Part shown: piece by piece, positions 34,743-44,922 of the stretch
Layout of the letters: each line of letters begins with the position of its first letter
Position numbering within the stretch: position 1 is the first letter of the stretch
DNA from: Yeosuana marina
Lineage (GTDB): Bacteria > Bacteroidota > Bacteroidia > Flavobacteriales > Flavobacteriaceae
Assembly (NCBI RefSeq): GCF_011762485.1
Contig: NZ_JAAKGI010000003.1
Coordinates: 372,001 to 436,000, forward strand
DNA length: 64,000 nucleotides
Direction of reading: 5' to 3'
Made by a program: the position numbers and the translations under genes
The notes under the pieces: generated by a model
What the model was told of the DNA's origin: nothing
What the model saw: the letters and a program-made list of their open reading frames with translations, nothing else
Databases searched by the model: none

Positions 34743-35999
34743 TTAATGCGCAATTGTTTCTTTTATTTCTTCGGGGTTATGTTTGTGCTTAAACAATATA
34801 GCAAAAGCAATAGCAATTACTAACGAGTAAATAGCAAAAGTGAGCCAAATGCTATGCCAATCTTTTCCTGCTGCCGTTGTAAAAAAGCGATCAATTAAAT
34901 AACCACTTACCACACTGCCAAAAATGGCCCCAAAGCCATTGGTCATCATCATAAATAAACCTTGTGCTGAAGACCGAATTTTAGAATCAGTTGATGTTTC
35001 AACAAATAATGATCCTGAAATATTGAAAAAATCGAACGCCATTCCGTAAACAATACAAGATAAAATAATCATCCACAAGCCATCTCCAGGATCACCATAA
35101 GCAAATAGGCCGAATCGTAATACCCAAGCAACCATGCTAAAAAGCATTACCATTTTAATTCCAAAACGTTTTAAGAAAAAAGGAATCGCTAAAATAAATA
35201 CGGTTTCAGAGATTTGAGAAATAGACATGATAATCGTCGAGTATTTAACCACAAAAGAATCTGTGTACAGTGGATTCAATTTGAAATCGTCTAAAAACAC
35301 GTCACCATACGCATTTGTTAATTGTAACGCAGCACCCAAAAACATGCTAAAAATAAAAAACAGCGCTAGTTTGTAATTGGCAAATAATTTAAAGGAACTT
35401 AATCCTAATAATTCTACAAATGATTTGTTTTCAGATGTTTCTTGTTGTGGGATACATTTAGGCAATGTAAAGGAGTAAATTCCCAAAAAAATAGCAGCAA
35501 CAGCTGCAATATAAAATTGATTTTCTGAAGCTTTATTGCCAGTTAAATTGGTAATCCACATAGCTACAATAAAACCGATAGTTCCCCAAACTCGAATAGG
35601 AGGAAAATCTTTGACAACATCTAATTCACTTTTCTTTAAAGCATTGTAGGCTACAGAATTTGAAAGCGCAATAGTTGGCATATAAAAAACCATGGCTAGC
35701 AATATTACCCAGAAAAACGTCACAGGGTTATCAACTAATGGAACACTTAACAAAGTTAAACCACCAAGAATGTGTAAAATGCCGTATAATTTTTCGGCAT
35801 TAACCCATCTGTCTGCAATAATCCCACATATGGTTGGCATAAAAATAGAAGCGATTCCCATAGTTGAAAAAATGGCTCCAAATTGGGCGCCATCCCAACC
35901 TTTTGTTCCAAACCAATAATTAGCGACCGTAATTAACCAAGCTCCCCACACGAAAAATTGAAAAAAATTCATGACTATTAATCTAAACTTTATATTCAT
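34743..35999 (-). CDS. Nucleoside permease, NupG-type MFS transporter
   Basis: 418 residues with about twelve membrane helices. NFFQFFVWGAWLITVANYW and GIIADRWVNAEKL, PIRVWGTIGFIVAMW, NISGSLFVETSTDSKIRSSA are typical of the nucleoside:H+ symporter branch (NupG/XapB) of the major facilitator superfamily. It would import nucleosides. Lying 134 bases upstream of thyA on the same strand, it fits nucleotide metabolism, although it has its own terminator. Confidence 0.85.
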   Translation of the reverse strand: MNIKFRLIVMNFFQFFVWGAWLITVANYWFGTKGWDGAQFGAIFSTMGIASIFMPTICGIIADRWVNAEKLYGILHILGGLTLLSVPLVDNPVTFFWVILLAMVFYMPTIALSNSVAYNALKKSELDVVKDFPPIRVWGTIGFIVAMWITNLTGNKASENQFYIAAVAAIFLGIYSFTLPKCIPQQETSENKSFVELLGLSSFKLFANYKLALFFIFSMFLGAALQLTNAYGDVFLDDFKLNPLYTDSFVVKYSTIIMSISQISETVFILAIPFFLKRFGIKMVMLFSMVAWVLRFGLFAYGDPGDGLWMIILSCIVYGMAFDFFNISGSLFVETSTDSKIRSSAQGLFMMMTNGFGAIFGSVVSGYLIDRFFTTAAGKDWHSIWLTFAIYSLVIAIAFAILFKHKHNPEEIKETIAH

Positions 36000-36023
36000 A
36001 GGGAAGACGTTGTTGGGTTACTA

Positions 36024-36638
36024 TTATCGTTTGGATATTTCATCTCTAATATGAGCTGCTTTTTCATAATCTTCGTTGGCAACTGCTTCGTCCAACATCG
36101 TATGTAGCTCTTCTAGAGTTTTTGTTTTAAAGTTTTCTCGAGGTTTATTTATTTCAAGCTCATCGGCTAGCAAATCATCCATTAAAACACTGTCTTGCTC
36201 TTCCTCCTCCTCTTTTTTAGGATTGACTTTTAAGTAAATACCAGCCTTGTCTAAAATATTTTTATAAGTAAATATGGGTGCTTGAAACCTAAGCGCCAAC
36301 GCAATAGCATCACTGGTTCTGGCATCTATAATTTCTTCAATTTTATCACGTTCGCAAATTAAACTGGAATAAAAGACACCATCAACTAATTTATGAATAA
36401 TTACTTGTTTGACGACAATATCAAATCTGTCAGCAAAATTCTTAAATAAATCGTGTGTTAATGGTCTTGGAGGACGTATCTCTTTTTCTAAAGCTATGGC
36501 AATAGATTGGGCTTCAAAAGCACCAATAACAATGGGTAGTTTTCTGTCACCGTCAACTTCATTTAGTATAAGTGCATAGGCACCATTTTGGGTTTGGCTA
36601 TAAGATATTCCTTTGATGTTAAGTCTTACTAAACTCAT
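36024..36638 (-). CDS. DUF151 (BFN) family protein with C-terminal UvrB/UvrC motif
   Basis: About 204 residues from ATG 36638 (MSLVRLNIKGISYSQTQNG); an upstream ATG at 36683 adds 15 untypical residues. The DUF151 bifunctional-nuclease domain (LPIVIGAFEAQSIAIALE, RTSDAIALALRFQAPIF) is followed by an acidic linker (KKEEEEEQDS) and a UVR helix hairpin (LDEAVANEDYEKAAHIRDEI). The family is proposed to have nuclease activity in plants and Mycobacterium; for Bacteroidota this is inference. Cytoplasmic. Confidence 0.87.
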   Translation of the reverse strand: MSLVRLNIKGISYSQTQNGAYALILNEVDGDRKLPIVIGAFEAQSIAIALEKEIRPPRPLTHDLFKNFADRFDIVVKQVIIHKLVDGVFYSSLICERDKIEEIIDARTSDAIALALRFQAPIFTYKNILDKAGIYLKVNPKKEEEEEQDSVLMDDLLADELEINKPRENFKTKTLEELHTMLDEAVANEDYEKAAHIRDEISKR

Positions 36639-36755
36639 ATATTTATAAAACGCAAAGAACCGTTTAAATTTGGACTTTACCAACTACCAAAAGCAGTTTA
36701 AGTTAAAATACAAATTTAAACAGTTTATTTGATAAGACAATTTAGAAAAAATAAT

Positions 36756-37715
36756 TTATTGTTGCGCCTTAAATGCTTTTAATTTTTCAATGAGCTGTGG
36801 AACTACAACAAAAGCATCACCAACAACACCATAATCTGCAGCTTTAAAGAAAGGTGCTTCTGGATCTGTATTAATAACCACCTTTACTTTTGACGCGTTT
36901 ATTCCTGCTAAATGTTGAATGGCACCAGAAATACCAATGGCAATATATAAATTGGAGGCTACTGGTTTTCCTGTTTGTCCAACATGCTCACCATGGGGTC
37001 TCCAACCTAAGTCGGAAACTGGTTTTGAACAGGCTGTGGCGGCACCCAAAACATCGGCTAATTCTTCTACCATACCCCAATTTTCAGGACCTTTTAATCC
37101 ACGACCAGCAGATACAACAATTTCAGCATCGGCAATACTAACTTTATTACTTGCTTTATCAACAGATTCTACGTGAACACCAAGTTCTGGCAGCGATATA
37201 GAAAAGTCTTCAGGCGTCGCATCGGCTTTATTTTCATGCAAACCAAATGTGTTTTTTGAAACACCTAAAAGCTTTACTTCGGTGTTTATTTGAAACATTT
37301 CGTAAGCTTTATTAGTAAATGCCGTACGTTTTACAACAAAAGGCGACGTGCTTGAAGGAGCTTCTAAAACATTAGAAGCATAGCCTGCATTTAAGTTAAT
37401 CGCTAAAAGAGGTGCTAAATATTTACTATTTACACTAGAGCTCAAAACAACCACCTTAGTACCTTCTTTTTCAGTGGCTTGTTGAATGGCAGCAGCATAA
37501 GCTTTTGCGTTAAAAGTTTCTAAGTCTGATTGAGTTACTTTTAAAACCTTATCAACACCATAGTTGCCCAATTCTGAAGTGTCATCTGCGTTTATTGCAA
37601 TAGCTGTAAGCGTTGTTCCTAATTGATCGGCAACGGCTTTACCATAAGAGGCTACTTCAAATGCTATTTTTTTTAAACTTCCTTTTTCTGATTCTGTATA
37701 TACTAAAACTGACAT
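36756..37715 (-). CDS. etfA: Electron transfer flavoprotein alpha subunit
   Basis: 319 residues. C-terminal FAD-binding domain: VSAGRGLKGPENW, GWRPHGEHVGQTGKPVASNL, IGISGAIQHLAGI, INTDPEAPFFKAADYGVVGD. The alpha subunit binds FAD and passes electrons from acyl-CoA dehydrogenases to the respiratory chain. Encoded 27 bases downstream of etfB on the same strand, forming an etfBA operon. Confidence 0.97.
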   Translation of the reverse strand: MSVLVYTESEKGSLKKIAFEVASYGKAVADQLGTTLTAIAINADDTSELGNYGVDKVLKVTQSDLETFNAKAYAAAIQQATEKEGTKVVVLSSSVNSKYLAPLLAINLNAGYASNVLEAPSSTSPFVVKRTAFTNKAYEMFQINTEVKLLGVSKNTFGLHENKADATPEDFSISLPELGVHVESVDKASNKVSIADAEIVVSAGRGLKGPENWGMVEELADVLGAATACSKPVSDLGWRPHGEHVGQTGKPVASNLYIAIGISGAIQHLAGINASKVKVVINTDPEAPFFKAADYGVVGDAFVVVPQLIEKLKAFKAQQ

Positions 37716-37742
37716 AATTATTCTAAAATTTGAAATAGGGAT

Positions 37743-38489
37743 TTATATTACTTTGGCTTCGTTATGAAGTAAATTAATTAATTCGTCCAGATTATCTGGA
37801 GACACTAATTTAACCGCACCTTTCGGGGCTGGTTTGTCAAATGAAACCGAAGCCGTTTCAGGCTCAATGCTTATTGGATCTACAACCGTTAGTGGTTTTT
37901 GGCGGGCCATCATGATGCCTCTCATATTAGGGATACGAAGATCACTTTCTTCAACAATTCCTTTTTGTCCTCCTATAATTAAAGGGAGCGACGTAGAAAC
38001 TGTTTCTTTACCACCATCAATTTCTCTAATTACTGTAGCCGAAGTTCCATCCACTTCAAGACTGATACAATTATTTACAAAATTTGAATTGGTTAGACCA
38101 GCTACCATGCCTGGAACCATACCTCCATTATAATCGATAGATTCCCGACCTGCGATAACTAAATCAAAACCACCATCTTGCACAACTTTAGCGAGTTGTT
38201 TAGCAACAGAAAAACCGTCGGTTGCAGGCGTGTTTACTCTAATAGCAGCATCGGCACCAATAGCTAAAGCTTTACGCAGCGTGGGTTCTGTTTCAGGACC
38301 TCCAACGTTAACGACTGTAACGTGTGCGCCTTGTTTTTCTTTAAACCACATAGAACGAGTTAAACCAAATTCGTCATTCGGATTAATAACATATTGAACA
38401 CCATTGGTATCAAATTTAGTGTTGTCTGCGGTAAAGTTAATTTTTGATGTAGTGTCTGGAACATGACTTATACATACTAATATTTTCAT
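37743..38489 (-). CDS. etfB: Electron transfer flavoprotein beta subunit
   Basis: 248 residues. MKILVCISHVPDTTSKINFT and AIGADAAIRVNTPA, then GRESIDYNGGMVPGMVAGLT, a signature of the AMP-binding beta subunit, and LRIPNMRGIMMARQKP. It dimerises with EtfA. It lies upstream of etfA and diverges from pdhB, 215 bases away. Confidence 0.97.
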   Translation of the reverse strand: MKILVCISHVPDTTSKINFTADNTKFDTNGVQYVINPNDEFGLTRSMWFKEKQGAHVTVVNVGGPETEPTLRKALAIGADAAIRVNTPATDGFSVAKQLAKVVQDGGFDLVIAGRESIDYNGGMVPGMVAGLTNSNFVNNCISLEVDGTSATVIREIDGGKETVSTSLPLIIGGQKGIVEESDLRIPNMRGIMMARQKPLTVVDPISIEPETASVSFDKPAPKGAVKLVSPDNLDELINLLHNEAKVI

Positions 38490-38648
38490 TTTGAATAGTT
38501 TATATGTTCTTAATTTATTTCAATATGATGTCAGTAAACCTTAAGTAAATTATAATGAAAACTGAAACCAAAAAATTAGATGACACGAAGTTAGTTATTT
38601 TATTCTGAATATTTACTATGCACGCATAATAAATTTTAGATAATTCTT

Positions 38649-38681
38649 TTGAGGATAGTATTTCATTTATTGTTATTTTTG
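38649..38681 (+). promoter_or_regulatory. Promoter of pdhB
   Basis: TTG (38649-38651), a 22-base spacer, and TATTTTTG (38674-38681), an exact match to TAnnTTTG, 23 bases before the ATG at 38705. Confidence 0.7.
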
Positions 38682-38704
38682 CAACTCGAATTAAAAATAA
38701 TTTA

Positions 38705-39682
38705 ATGAAGACAATTCAATTTAGAGAAGCTGTTTGCGAAGCAATGAGTGAGGAAATGCGCAGAGACGAAAGCGTTTATTTAATGGGAGAAGAAGTAGCA
38801 GAATATAATGGAGCCTACAAAGCATCTAAAGGTATGTTGGATGAATTTGGTCCTAAGCGTGTTATTGATACACCCATTGCAGAGCTTGGTTTTGCTGGTA
38901 TTGCCGTTGGTTCAACTATGACGGGTAACAGACCAATTGTGGAGTATATGACCTTTAACTTTTCATTAGTTGGAATTGATCAAATTATAAACAACGCTGC
39001 TAAAATTAGACAAATGTCTGGTGGACAATTTAAATGTCCAATCGTCTTTAGAGGCCCAACAGCATCAGCAGGACAATTAGGAGCTACACACTCACAAGCT
39101 TTTGAGAGTTGGTTTGCCAATACACCAGGCTTAAAGGTAGTTGTGCCTTCAAATCCTTATGATGCAAAAGGCTTGTTAAAATCGGCTATTCGTGATGATG
39201 ATCCAGTTATTTTCATGGAAAGCGAGCAAATGTACGGAGACAAAGGTGAAGTGCCAGAAGGAGAATATACCATTCCAATAGGTGTGGCAGAAGTTAAGCG
39301 TGCCGGAACCGATGTAACTATTGTATCTTTTGGTAAAATAATCAAAGAAGCTTACACGGCTGCAGATGAATTGGCTAAAGAGGGTATTTCATGTGAAATT
39401 ATTGATTTGCGTACCGTTCGTCCGTTAGATAAGGAAGCTATTTTAAAGTCTGTTAAAAAAACGAATAGATTGGTTGTCTTAGAAGAAGCTTGGCCTTTTG
39501 GAAATGTATCAACAGAAATCACCTATATAGTCCAGTCTGAAGCATTTGATTTTTTAGATGCACCTATCGTAAAAATTAATACCGCTGATACACCAGCTCC
39601 TTATTCACCTGTTTTATTAGCAGAATGGTTACCTAATAGTGACGATGTGATTAAAGCTGTGAAAAAAGTTTTATACAAATAA
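38705..39682 (+). CDS. pdhB: Pyruvate dehydrogenase E1 component subunit beta
   Basis: 325 residues. MKTIQFREAVCEAMSEEMRR, GEEVAEYNGAYKASKGMLDE, MTFNFSLVGIDQIINNAAKI, RGPTASAGQLGATHSQAFES and EEAWPFGNVSTEI are conserved in E1-beta of pyruvate dehydrogenase. It pairs with E1-alpha (PdhA), which is not in this window, to decarboxylate pyruvate with thiamine diphosphate. Its own promoter is clear, so it is transcribed alone or with the DUF5686 gene that starts 145 bases downstream. Confidence 0.92.
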   Translation: MKTIQFREAVCEAMSEEMRRDESVYLMGEEVAEYNGAYKASKGMLDEFGPKRVIDTPIAELGFAGIAVGSTMTGNRPIVEYMTFNFSLVGIDQIINNAAKIRQMSGGQFKCPIVFRGPTASAGQLGATHSQAFESWFANTPGLKVVVPSNPYDAKGLLKSAIRDDDPVIFMESEQMYGDKGEVPEGEYTIPIGVAEVKRAGTDVTIVSFGKIIKEAYTAADELAKEGISCEIIDLRTVRPLDKEAILKSVKKTNRLVVLEEAWPFGNVSTEITYIVQSEAFDFLDAPIVKINTADTPAPYSPVLLAEWLPNSDDVIKAVKKVLYK

Positions 39683-39827
39683 ATTTTAAACTTATACGTT
39701 ATTAAACTTCATTAGCATGATTGTTGATGAAGTTTTTTTGCTTTATGAAGTAAACATAATTATATGTTTCAAATATAGATTGCGAAAACGAATCACTTTG
39801 TCCTCAAAAAAGATTGAACTTTTTTAT

Positions 39828-42332
39828 ATGAATTTAAGACTTACTATTACCGTTTTTTTCTTCGGAATGATATCCATGTTGGCACAAACTAAAGTAAGTG
39901 GTTACGTGTTTGATGAAAATGATGAGCCGGTAGCCTTTGCTAATGTTATTTTCAAAGGTTCTACTCAAGGAACTATTACAGACGAAAACGGAAAATTTTA
40001 TTTAGAGTCAGACGATACCTGGAATGAATTAATAGTCTCTTTTATTGGATACGAAACACTGGATATTCCTTTAAATCAAAAAGTGAATTACAATTTGAAA
40101 TTTATTCTAAAAGAAGAAACATCTCAATTAGATCAAGTATATATCGTCACAGGTAAACAACCTAAAAAAAATAATCCAGCTATTGATCTTTTGAGGAAGA
40201 TATGGGAACATAAGCGGAAAAATGGGTTAAAACAGTTTAAACAATATCAATATGACAAATACGAAAAGGTTGAGTTTGATATTAACACCATTGATAGTGC
40301 TCTAATAAAAAGTAAGCTATTTAAAGGCATGGAGTTTGTGTTTACTCAAGTAGATACTTCAAAAGTTACGGGAAAAACCTATTTACCCATCTTCATCAAT
40401 GAAGCCTCTTCAAAAGTATATGGAGATAATGTTATTAATAAGGAAAAAGATGTTTTAGAAGGAAATAAAAACTCAGGCTTTAGCGATAATCAAATTATTA
40501 TAGATTTTGTCCACAATTTATACTCAGATTTTAATGTGTACGACAATTACTTAAAGTTTTTTGATAAGAGTTTTGTAAGTCCATTGTCAAGAACAGGAAT
40601 CAATACGTATAATTATGTATTGTCTGATAGTTCTTATATTGATAACAAATGGTGTTACAATATTATTTATTATCCCAGACGTAAAAACGAACTGACTTTT
40701 AAAGGCGATTTTTGGGTAGCCGATACTACGTTTGCCATTAAAGAAATTAATCTACAAGCTTCAAAAAGCGCTAATATTAACTGGGTTAAAGATATTTATA
40801 TCGAGCAAGAGTTTGAAGTTTTAAATGATTCATTATTTCTGGTAAAACGCGATTATATGATGTCTGATTTTGCTTTTAATAAAAAGGACCAATCACGAGG
40901 TATTTACGGAAAGAGAACCACGCTATACAATAATTATCAGTTTGATAAGGAGTTAGATAAAAAGTTTTATGATAAAGAAGTTTATAACTACGATAAAGAT
41001 GTTTATGATAGAGATGATGAGTTTTGGAAAGAAAACAGGTTAGAAGCTTTAAACAATGATGAGAAAGGCGTTTATAAAATGTTAGACACCCTTAAAACCG
41101 TTAAAAAATTTAAACGGCTATATAATTTAGGAAGTATTCTGGCGTCAGGATATGTTGAGTTTAATAGTCTGCCTTTAGACTACGGACCCATTTTTTCAAC
41201 CTTTGGTTATAATGAAGTTGAAGGGATGCGATTGCGTACTGGTGGAAGAACTTATTTTGGAAGAAATGACCTTTGGCGTTTAGAAGGATTTTTAGCCTAT
41301 GGTTTTAAAGATGATAAATTTAAATACGGATTTTCAGGAAAATGGTTGTTAGATAAGAAAAATCGATTTATCATTTCAGGAGGAAATAGGAGAGATGTTG
41401 AACAAATAGGCGCCAGTTTAACAACCTCTACAGATGTTTTAGGTAGAAGCTTAGCTTCATCATCTGTTGTTGGTACAGGAACCAATGATAAATTAACCAG
41501 CATAAACCTTACAAGTCTAGGTATTGAACTTGAACCTTGGCGAAATTTGATTTTTAGGCTGAGCGGAAATTATCGCACATTGCGGTCGGCTTCACCAACA
41601 TTTAGTCTGGATTATAACACGCCAACAGGTGTCGAATCAGAAATAAAACAATTCGAATCAACATTTTCAGTGTCCTATTTTCCAAAACGAAAAATGACAG
41701 GTTTTGGTGTTGAAAGACTTGAGGCTAATGACAATTATACGCGCCTTTTTGCACAAGTAAGTCGTGGTGATAAAAGCATGTTTAATAGTGATTTCGACTA
41801 TACTAAAGTTCAGTTTTCATACTTACAACCTTGGCAATTAGGAGGACTTGGAAGGTTAGATACCACCATTGAAGTTGGTAAAACTTTTGGAGAAGTACCG
41901 CTAGGGCTTTTAAGTGTGATTCCTGGTAATCAATCGTACTTCTCGATTTATAATACTTTCTCTCAATTAGATTTTTACGAGTTCGTATCAGATACGTATG
42001 CATCATTTCATATAGAGCATAATTTTAACGGACGCTTCTTTTCGAGAATTCCGTTTTTAAGAAAATTTAATCTTCGTGAAATTGTTAGTTTAAGAGGTGT
42101 TTGGGGAGATATTTCAAACGAGAATATAGCCTTAAATACAACGAATAATCCTAACAGTATTCCATTAGTTGCTCCAAATGATAAGATGTATTATGAATAT
42201 GGTTTTGGTGTTGGGAACATCTTTAAAGTATTTAGAATAGATTTTAACTTTAGAGGTAATTATTTAGATAAAGTTAAAAACCCTGATGCTCGAAAGTTTG
42301 GTGTTACAGGAACTTTCGGATTCTATTTTTAA
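39828..42332 (+). CDS. DUF5686 and carboxypeptidase-regulatory-like domain outer-membrane protein
   Basis: 834 residues from ATG 39828, chosen because a signal peptide follows (MNLRLTITVFFFGMISMLAQ); an ATG at 39717 adds 37 residues with no secretion signal. Residues 22-105 are a CarboxypepD_reg beta-sandwich (VSGYVFDENDEPVAFANVIF). The remainder is DUF5686, a Bacteroidota outer-membrane barrel-like domain (DLLRKIWEHKRKNGLKQFKQ, YYPRRKNELTFKGDFWVAD). Function unknown; surface export or TonB-independent assembly roles have been guessed for the family. It follows pdhB. Confidence 0.85.
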   Translation: MNLRLTITVFFFGMISMLAQTKVSGYVFDENDEPVAFANVIFKGSTQGTITDENGKFYLESDDTWNELIVSFIGYETLDIPLNQKVNYNLKFILKEETSQLDQVYIVTGKQPKKNNPAIDLLRKIWEHKRKNGLKQFKQYQYDKYEKVEFDINTIDSALIKSKLFKGMEFVFTQVDTSKVTGKTYLPIFINEASSKVYGDNVINKEKDVLEGNKNSGFSDNQIIIDFVHNLYSDFNVYDNYLKFFDKSFVSPLSRTGINTYNYVLSDSSYIDNKWCYNIIYYPRRKNELTFKGDFWVADTTFAIKEINLQASKSANINWVKDIYIEQEFEVLNDSLFLVKRDYMMSDFAFNKKDQSRGIYGKRTTLYNNYQFDKELDKKFYDKEVYNYDKDVYDRDDEFWKENRLEALNNDEKGVYKMLDTLKTVKKFKRLYNLGSILASGYVEFNSLPLDYGPIFSTFGYNEVEGMRLRTGGRTYFGRNDLWRLEGFLAYGFKDDKFKYGFSGKWLLDKKNRFIISGGNRRDVEQIGASLTTSTDVLGRSLASSSVVGTGTNDKLTSINLTSLGIELEPWRNLIFRLSGNYRTLRSASPTFSLDYNTPTGVESEIKQFESTFSVSYFPKRKMTGFGVERLEANDNYTRLFAQVSRGDKSMFNSDFDYTKVQFSYLQPWQLGGLGRLDTTIEVGKTFGEVPLGLLSVIPGNQSYFSIYNTFSQLDFYEFVSDTYASFHIEHNFNGRFFSRIPFLRKFNLREIVSLRGVWGDISNENIALNTTNNPNSIPLVAPNDKMYYEYGFGVGNIFKVFRIDFNFRGNYLDKVKNPDARKFGVTGTFGFYF

Positions 42333-42367
42333 ATTATCATAATGTATTATTTAAGTTATAATGATTC

Positions 42368-44017
42368 TTAAATATATTCTTTGGATTGTTCTATTGCCGT
42401 AGCTATATTTTTTACTACAAATTCTTTTTCTAAAACTAAGAATACACCATTTTTTTCGAAATCTTTTTTAAGGTCATCTTTGATGCCTGAAATAATAACA
42501 TGGATATTTCTGGCTTTATAACTATGAATAATTTCTTTGAGGCTTTGGTATCCTGTAGCATCAATCATAGGAACATAGCGCATTCTTATTATAATAACTT
42601 TGGGTTGTAAATGTGTGTTAGTAATGGTTTCTTGAAATTGACGAGCAGCTCCAAAAAACAAAGGACCATTAATTTCATAGAGAAGAACTTCTTTGGGTAA
42701 ATCCACTAATTCTTCATCAAAGAGATGTTCGCCCGATTTGTTTTCTGAAGAAATATTTTGAATTTGAACGGCATCACTCATTCGTTTCATAAACATAAAA
42801 CTAGAAAGTACAATACCTATTTCTATAGCTATGATAAGATCAAAGATTACCGTAAGAAAAAAAGTGGTAAGCAAAATGATGATATCCATTCTGTTTCCTT
42901 TCAAAATGGATTTGAACTGTCGCCATTCACTCATATGATAGGCAACAACAATTAAAATGCCAGCCAAACAAGGCATCGGGATTAATTTAGCATACGGCCC
43001 TAAGATGAGCATAATAGCTAGTAAAACTAATGCATGAACAATACCAGCAATTGGTGTTCTACCTCCATTTTTAACATTGGTTGCAGTTCTGGCTATAGCC
43101 CCAGTAGCTGGAATACCTCCAAACAATGATGACACGATATTGGCAAACCCTTGTGCTATTAATTCCATATTCGATCGATGTTTTCCACCAATCATTGAAT
43201 CTGAAACAACTGCAGAAAGTAATGACTCTATACTTCCTAATAATGCAATAGCAAAAGCAGGTTGAATAAGAGCTTGTACCGTGTTAAAATCAATTTTAGG
43301 AAAAGAAGGCATGCTCAAGTTATTAGGAATAACTCCAAAATTACTTTCAATAGTATCAACAGGAAGATTAAATACTTTCACTATAATAGTAGACAGTAAA
43401 ATAGCAACAATTGAGCCTGGTATTTTTTTTATTATTTTTTGAAAATAAAGCGTAATAATCACTGTAGCAGTTGCAATTATGATGGCGTACCAATTAATAT
43501 GGTCAAAATTTTTAAAGTATACTGTCCACTTATCAATAAAATTAGCGGGTACCTTAGAAATATGCAGCCCAAAAAAATCATTAATTTGAGATGAAAAAAT
43601 AATTAAAGCGATACCACTTGTAAATCCAACAATAAGCGAATAAGGTATAAATTTTAATAAATTTCCAAGACGAAGAACGCCTAAGCCAATAATGATAAAG
43701 CCTGCCATGAATGTGGCGATGGTTAAACCATCCATTCCATATTGTTGTACAATGCCATAAACAATAACAATAAAAGCTCCTGTTGGCCCTCCAATTTGCA
43801 CTCTGCTGCCTCCAAATGAAGAAATAATGATACCTGCTATAATAGCTGTTATAATTCCTTTTTCTGGAGATACCCCGGATGCAATAGCAAAGGCTATGGC
43901 TAATGGTAACGCTACGATTCCAACAATGAGTCCCGAAAGAACATCTTTTGTAAACGTTTCTTTTGATATGCCTTGTCTTAAAATGGAAAACAATTTTGGG
44001 GTAAATTCTGGAGTCAT
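42368..44017 (-). CDS. SulP family anion transporter with STAS domain
   Basis: 549 residues from ATG 44017 (an in-frame TTG lies two codons earlier). About ten to twelve membrane helices in the SulP/UraA fold, with KDVLSGLIVGIVALPLAIAF, GGSRVQIGGPTGAFIVIVYG, NMELIAQGFANIVSSLFGGI and GAIARTATNVKNGGRTPIAG. The C-terminal STAS domain starts near residue 440 (VLLYEINGPLFFGAARQF, IDATGYQSLKEI). Likely imports sulfate or bicarbonate; the substrate cannot be told from sequence. Single gene, divergent from ppa. Confidence 0.92.
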   Translation of the reverse strand: MTPEFTPKLFSILRQGISKETFTKDVLSGLIVGIVALPLAIAFAIASGVSPEKGIITAIIAGIIISSFGGSRVQIGGPTGAFIVIVYGIVQQYGMDGLTIATFMAGFIIIGLGVLRLGNLLKFIPYSLIVGFTSGIALIIFSSQINDFFGLHISKVPANFIDKWTVYFKNFDHINWYAIIIATATVIITLYFQKIIKKIPGSIVAILLSTIIVKVFNLPVDTIESNFGVIPNNLSMPSFPKIDFNTVQALIQPAFAIALLGSIESLLSAVVSDSMIGGKHRSNMELIAQGFANIVSSLFGGIPATGAIARTATNVKNGGRTPIAGIVHALVLLAIMLILGPYAKLIPMPCLAGILIVVAYHMSEWRQFKSILKGNRMDIIILLTTFFLTVIFDLIIAIEIGIVLSSFMFMKRMSDAVQIQNISSENKSGEHLFDEELVDLPKEVLLYEINGPLFFGAARQFQETITNTHLQPKVIIIRMRYVPMIDATGYQSLKEIIHSYKARNIHVIISGIKDDLKKDFEKNGVFLVLEKEFVVKNIATAIEQSKEYI

Positions 44018-44182
44018 TTTCAAGTAGAATAAAATTCTGTAATTCAGTTTTTATATTATTAAAGATATGACTAATACTAAATTAATGGGCCATTTTTGAC
44101 AATAAAAATATTTGAATTAAAAAGTGTCAAAACTAAAATTTCAGTCAATTTTCTTTAAACTTTCAAAACAAAAGATGTTTTG

Positions 44183-44213
44183 TTGCTTAATCAGTATCGT
44201 ATGAGTATCTTTA
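44183..44213 (+). promoter_or_regulatory. Candidate promoter of ppa
   Basis: TTG (44183-44185), 20-base spacer, TATCTTTA (44206-44213; seven of eight to TAnnTTTG), 51 bases before the ppa ATG. Confidence 0.5.
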
Positions 44214-44263
44214 CAGCCTTCAAAAAAGAAACATTAAAATAAAATTTATAGATTTATTTAGTT

Positions 44264-44791
44264 ATGACTAAGAAAAAAGCAGTAACATTTGATGTGTTAA
44301 TAGAAATACCAAAAGGAAGTAGAAATAAATACGAATACGATTTTACATTGCATAAAATTCGCTTCGACCGGATGTTGTTTTCATCCATGATGTATCCTGG
44401 TGACTATGGTTTTGTTCCTGAAACATTAGCCTTAGATCAAGATCCGCTAGATGTATTAGTATTAGGGCATCAACCAACATATCCTATGGTAGTTATGGAA
44501 GTAAGACCAATTGGTGTGTTCCATATGACAGATGAAAAAGGACCAGATGAAAAAATTATTTGTGTTCCTGTGTCTGATCCAATTTGGAGTAATAATAAAG
44601 ATATTAGTGATTTAAATCCTCATAGATTAAAAGAAATAGAACACTTCTTTCAAGTGTATAAAGATTTAGAAGATAAAAAAGTTGATGTAGGTGGATGGGG
44701 AAATGCAGAAGAAGCTATAAAAATTTACGAAGAGTGTGTGAAAAGGTATGAAGAGAGTGATCACAAGAAAAGAAGAACATTCACCATCTAA
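44264..44791 (+). CDS. ppa: Inorganic pyrophosphatase (family I)
   Basis: 175 residues. The metal site motif DQDPLDVLVLG, the N-terminal IEIPKGSRNKYEYDFTLHKI, FSSMMYPGDYGFVPETLA and ICVPVSDPIW are those of soluble family I PPase. It hydrolyses pyrophosphate in the cytoplasm. It lies 130 bases upstream of hppA, after its own hairpin terminator. Confidence 0.95.
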   Translation: MTKKKAVTFDVLIEIPKGSRNKYEYDFTLHKIRFDRMLFSSMMYPGDYGFVPETLALDQDPLDVLVLGHQPTYPMVVMEVRPIGVFHMTDEKGPDEKIICVPVSDPIWSNNKDISDLNPHRLKEIEHFFQVYKDLEDKKVDVGGWGNAEEAIKIYEECVKRYEESDHKKRRTFTI

Positions 44792-44830
44792 CTAAATTAT
44801 TAGATTAATAAAATAACACTAAAAAAATAA

Positions 44831-44860
44831 AGCTATCTTAAATTAAGGTAGCTTTTTTTT
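44831..44860 (+). terminator. Terminator after ppa
   Basis: AGCTATCTTAA and TTAAGGTAGCT (44831-44853) form a stem with one T-G pair, followed by eight Ts. It separates ppa from hppA, so the latter needs its own promoter. Confidence 0.8.
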
Positions 44861-44922
44861 ATCAATTATATTTTATTATTTTTAGCCGTTAAAAATAATT
44901 AACTAACAACTAATCTATAAAT

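Noticed and set aside
39717..39827. 37-residue N-terminal extension of the DUF5686 protein
   Set aside because: A signal peptide begins at ATG 39828; the extension would block secretion.
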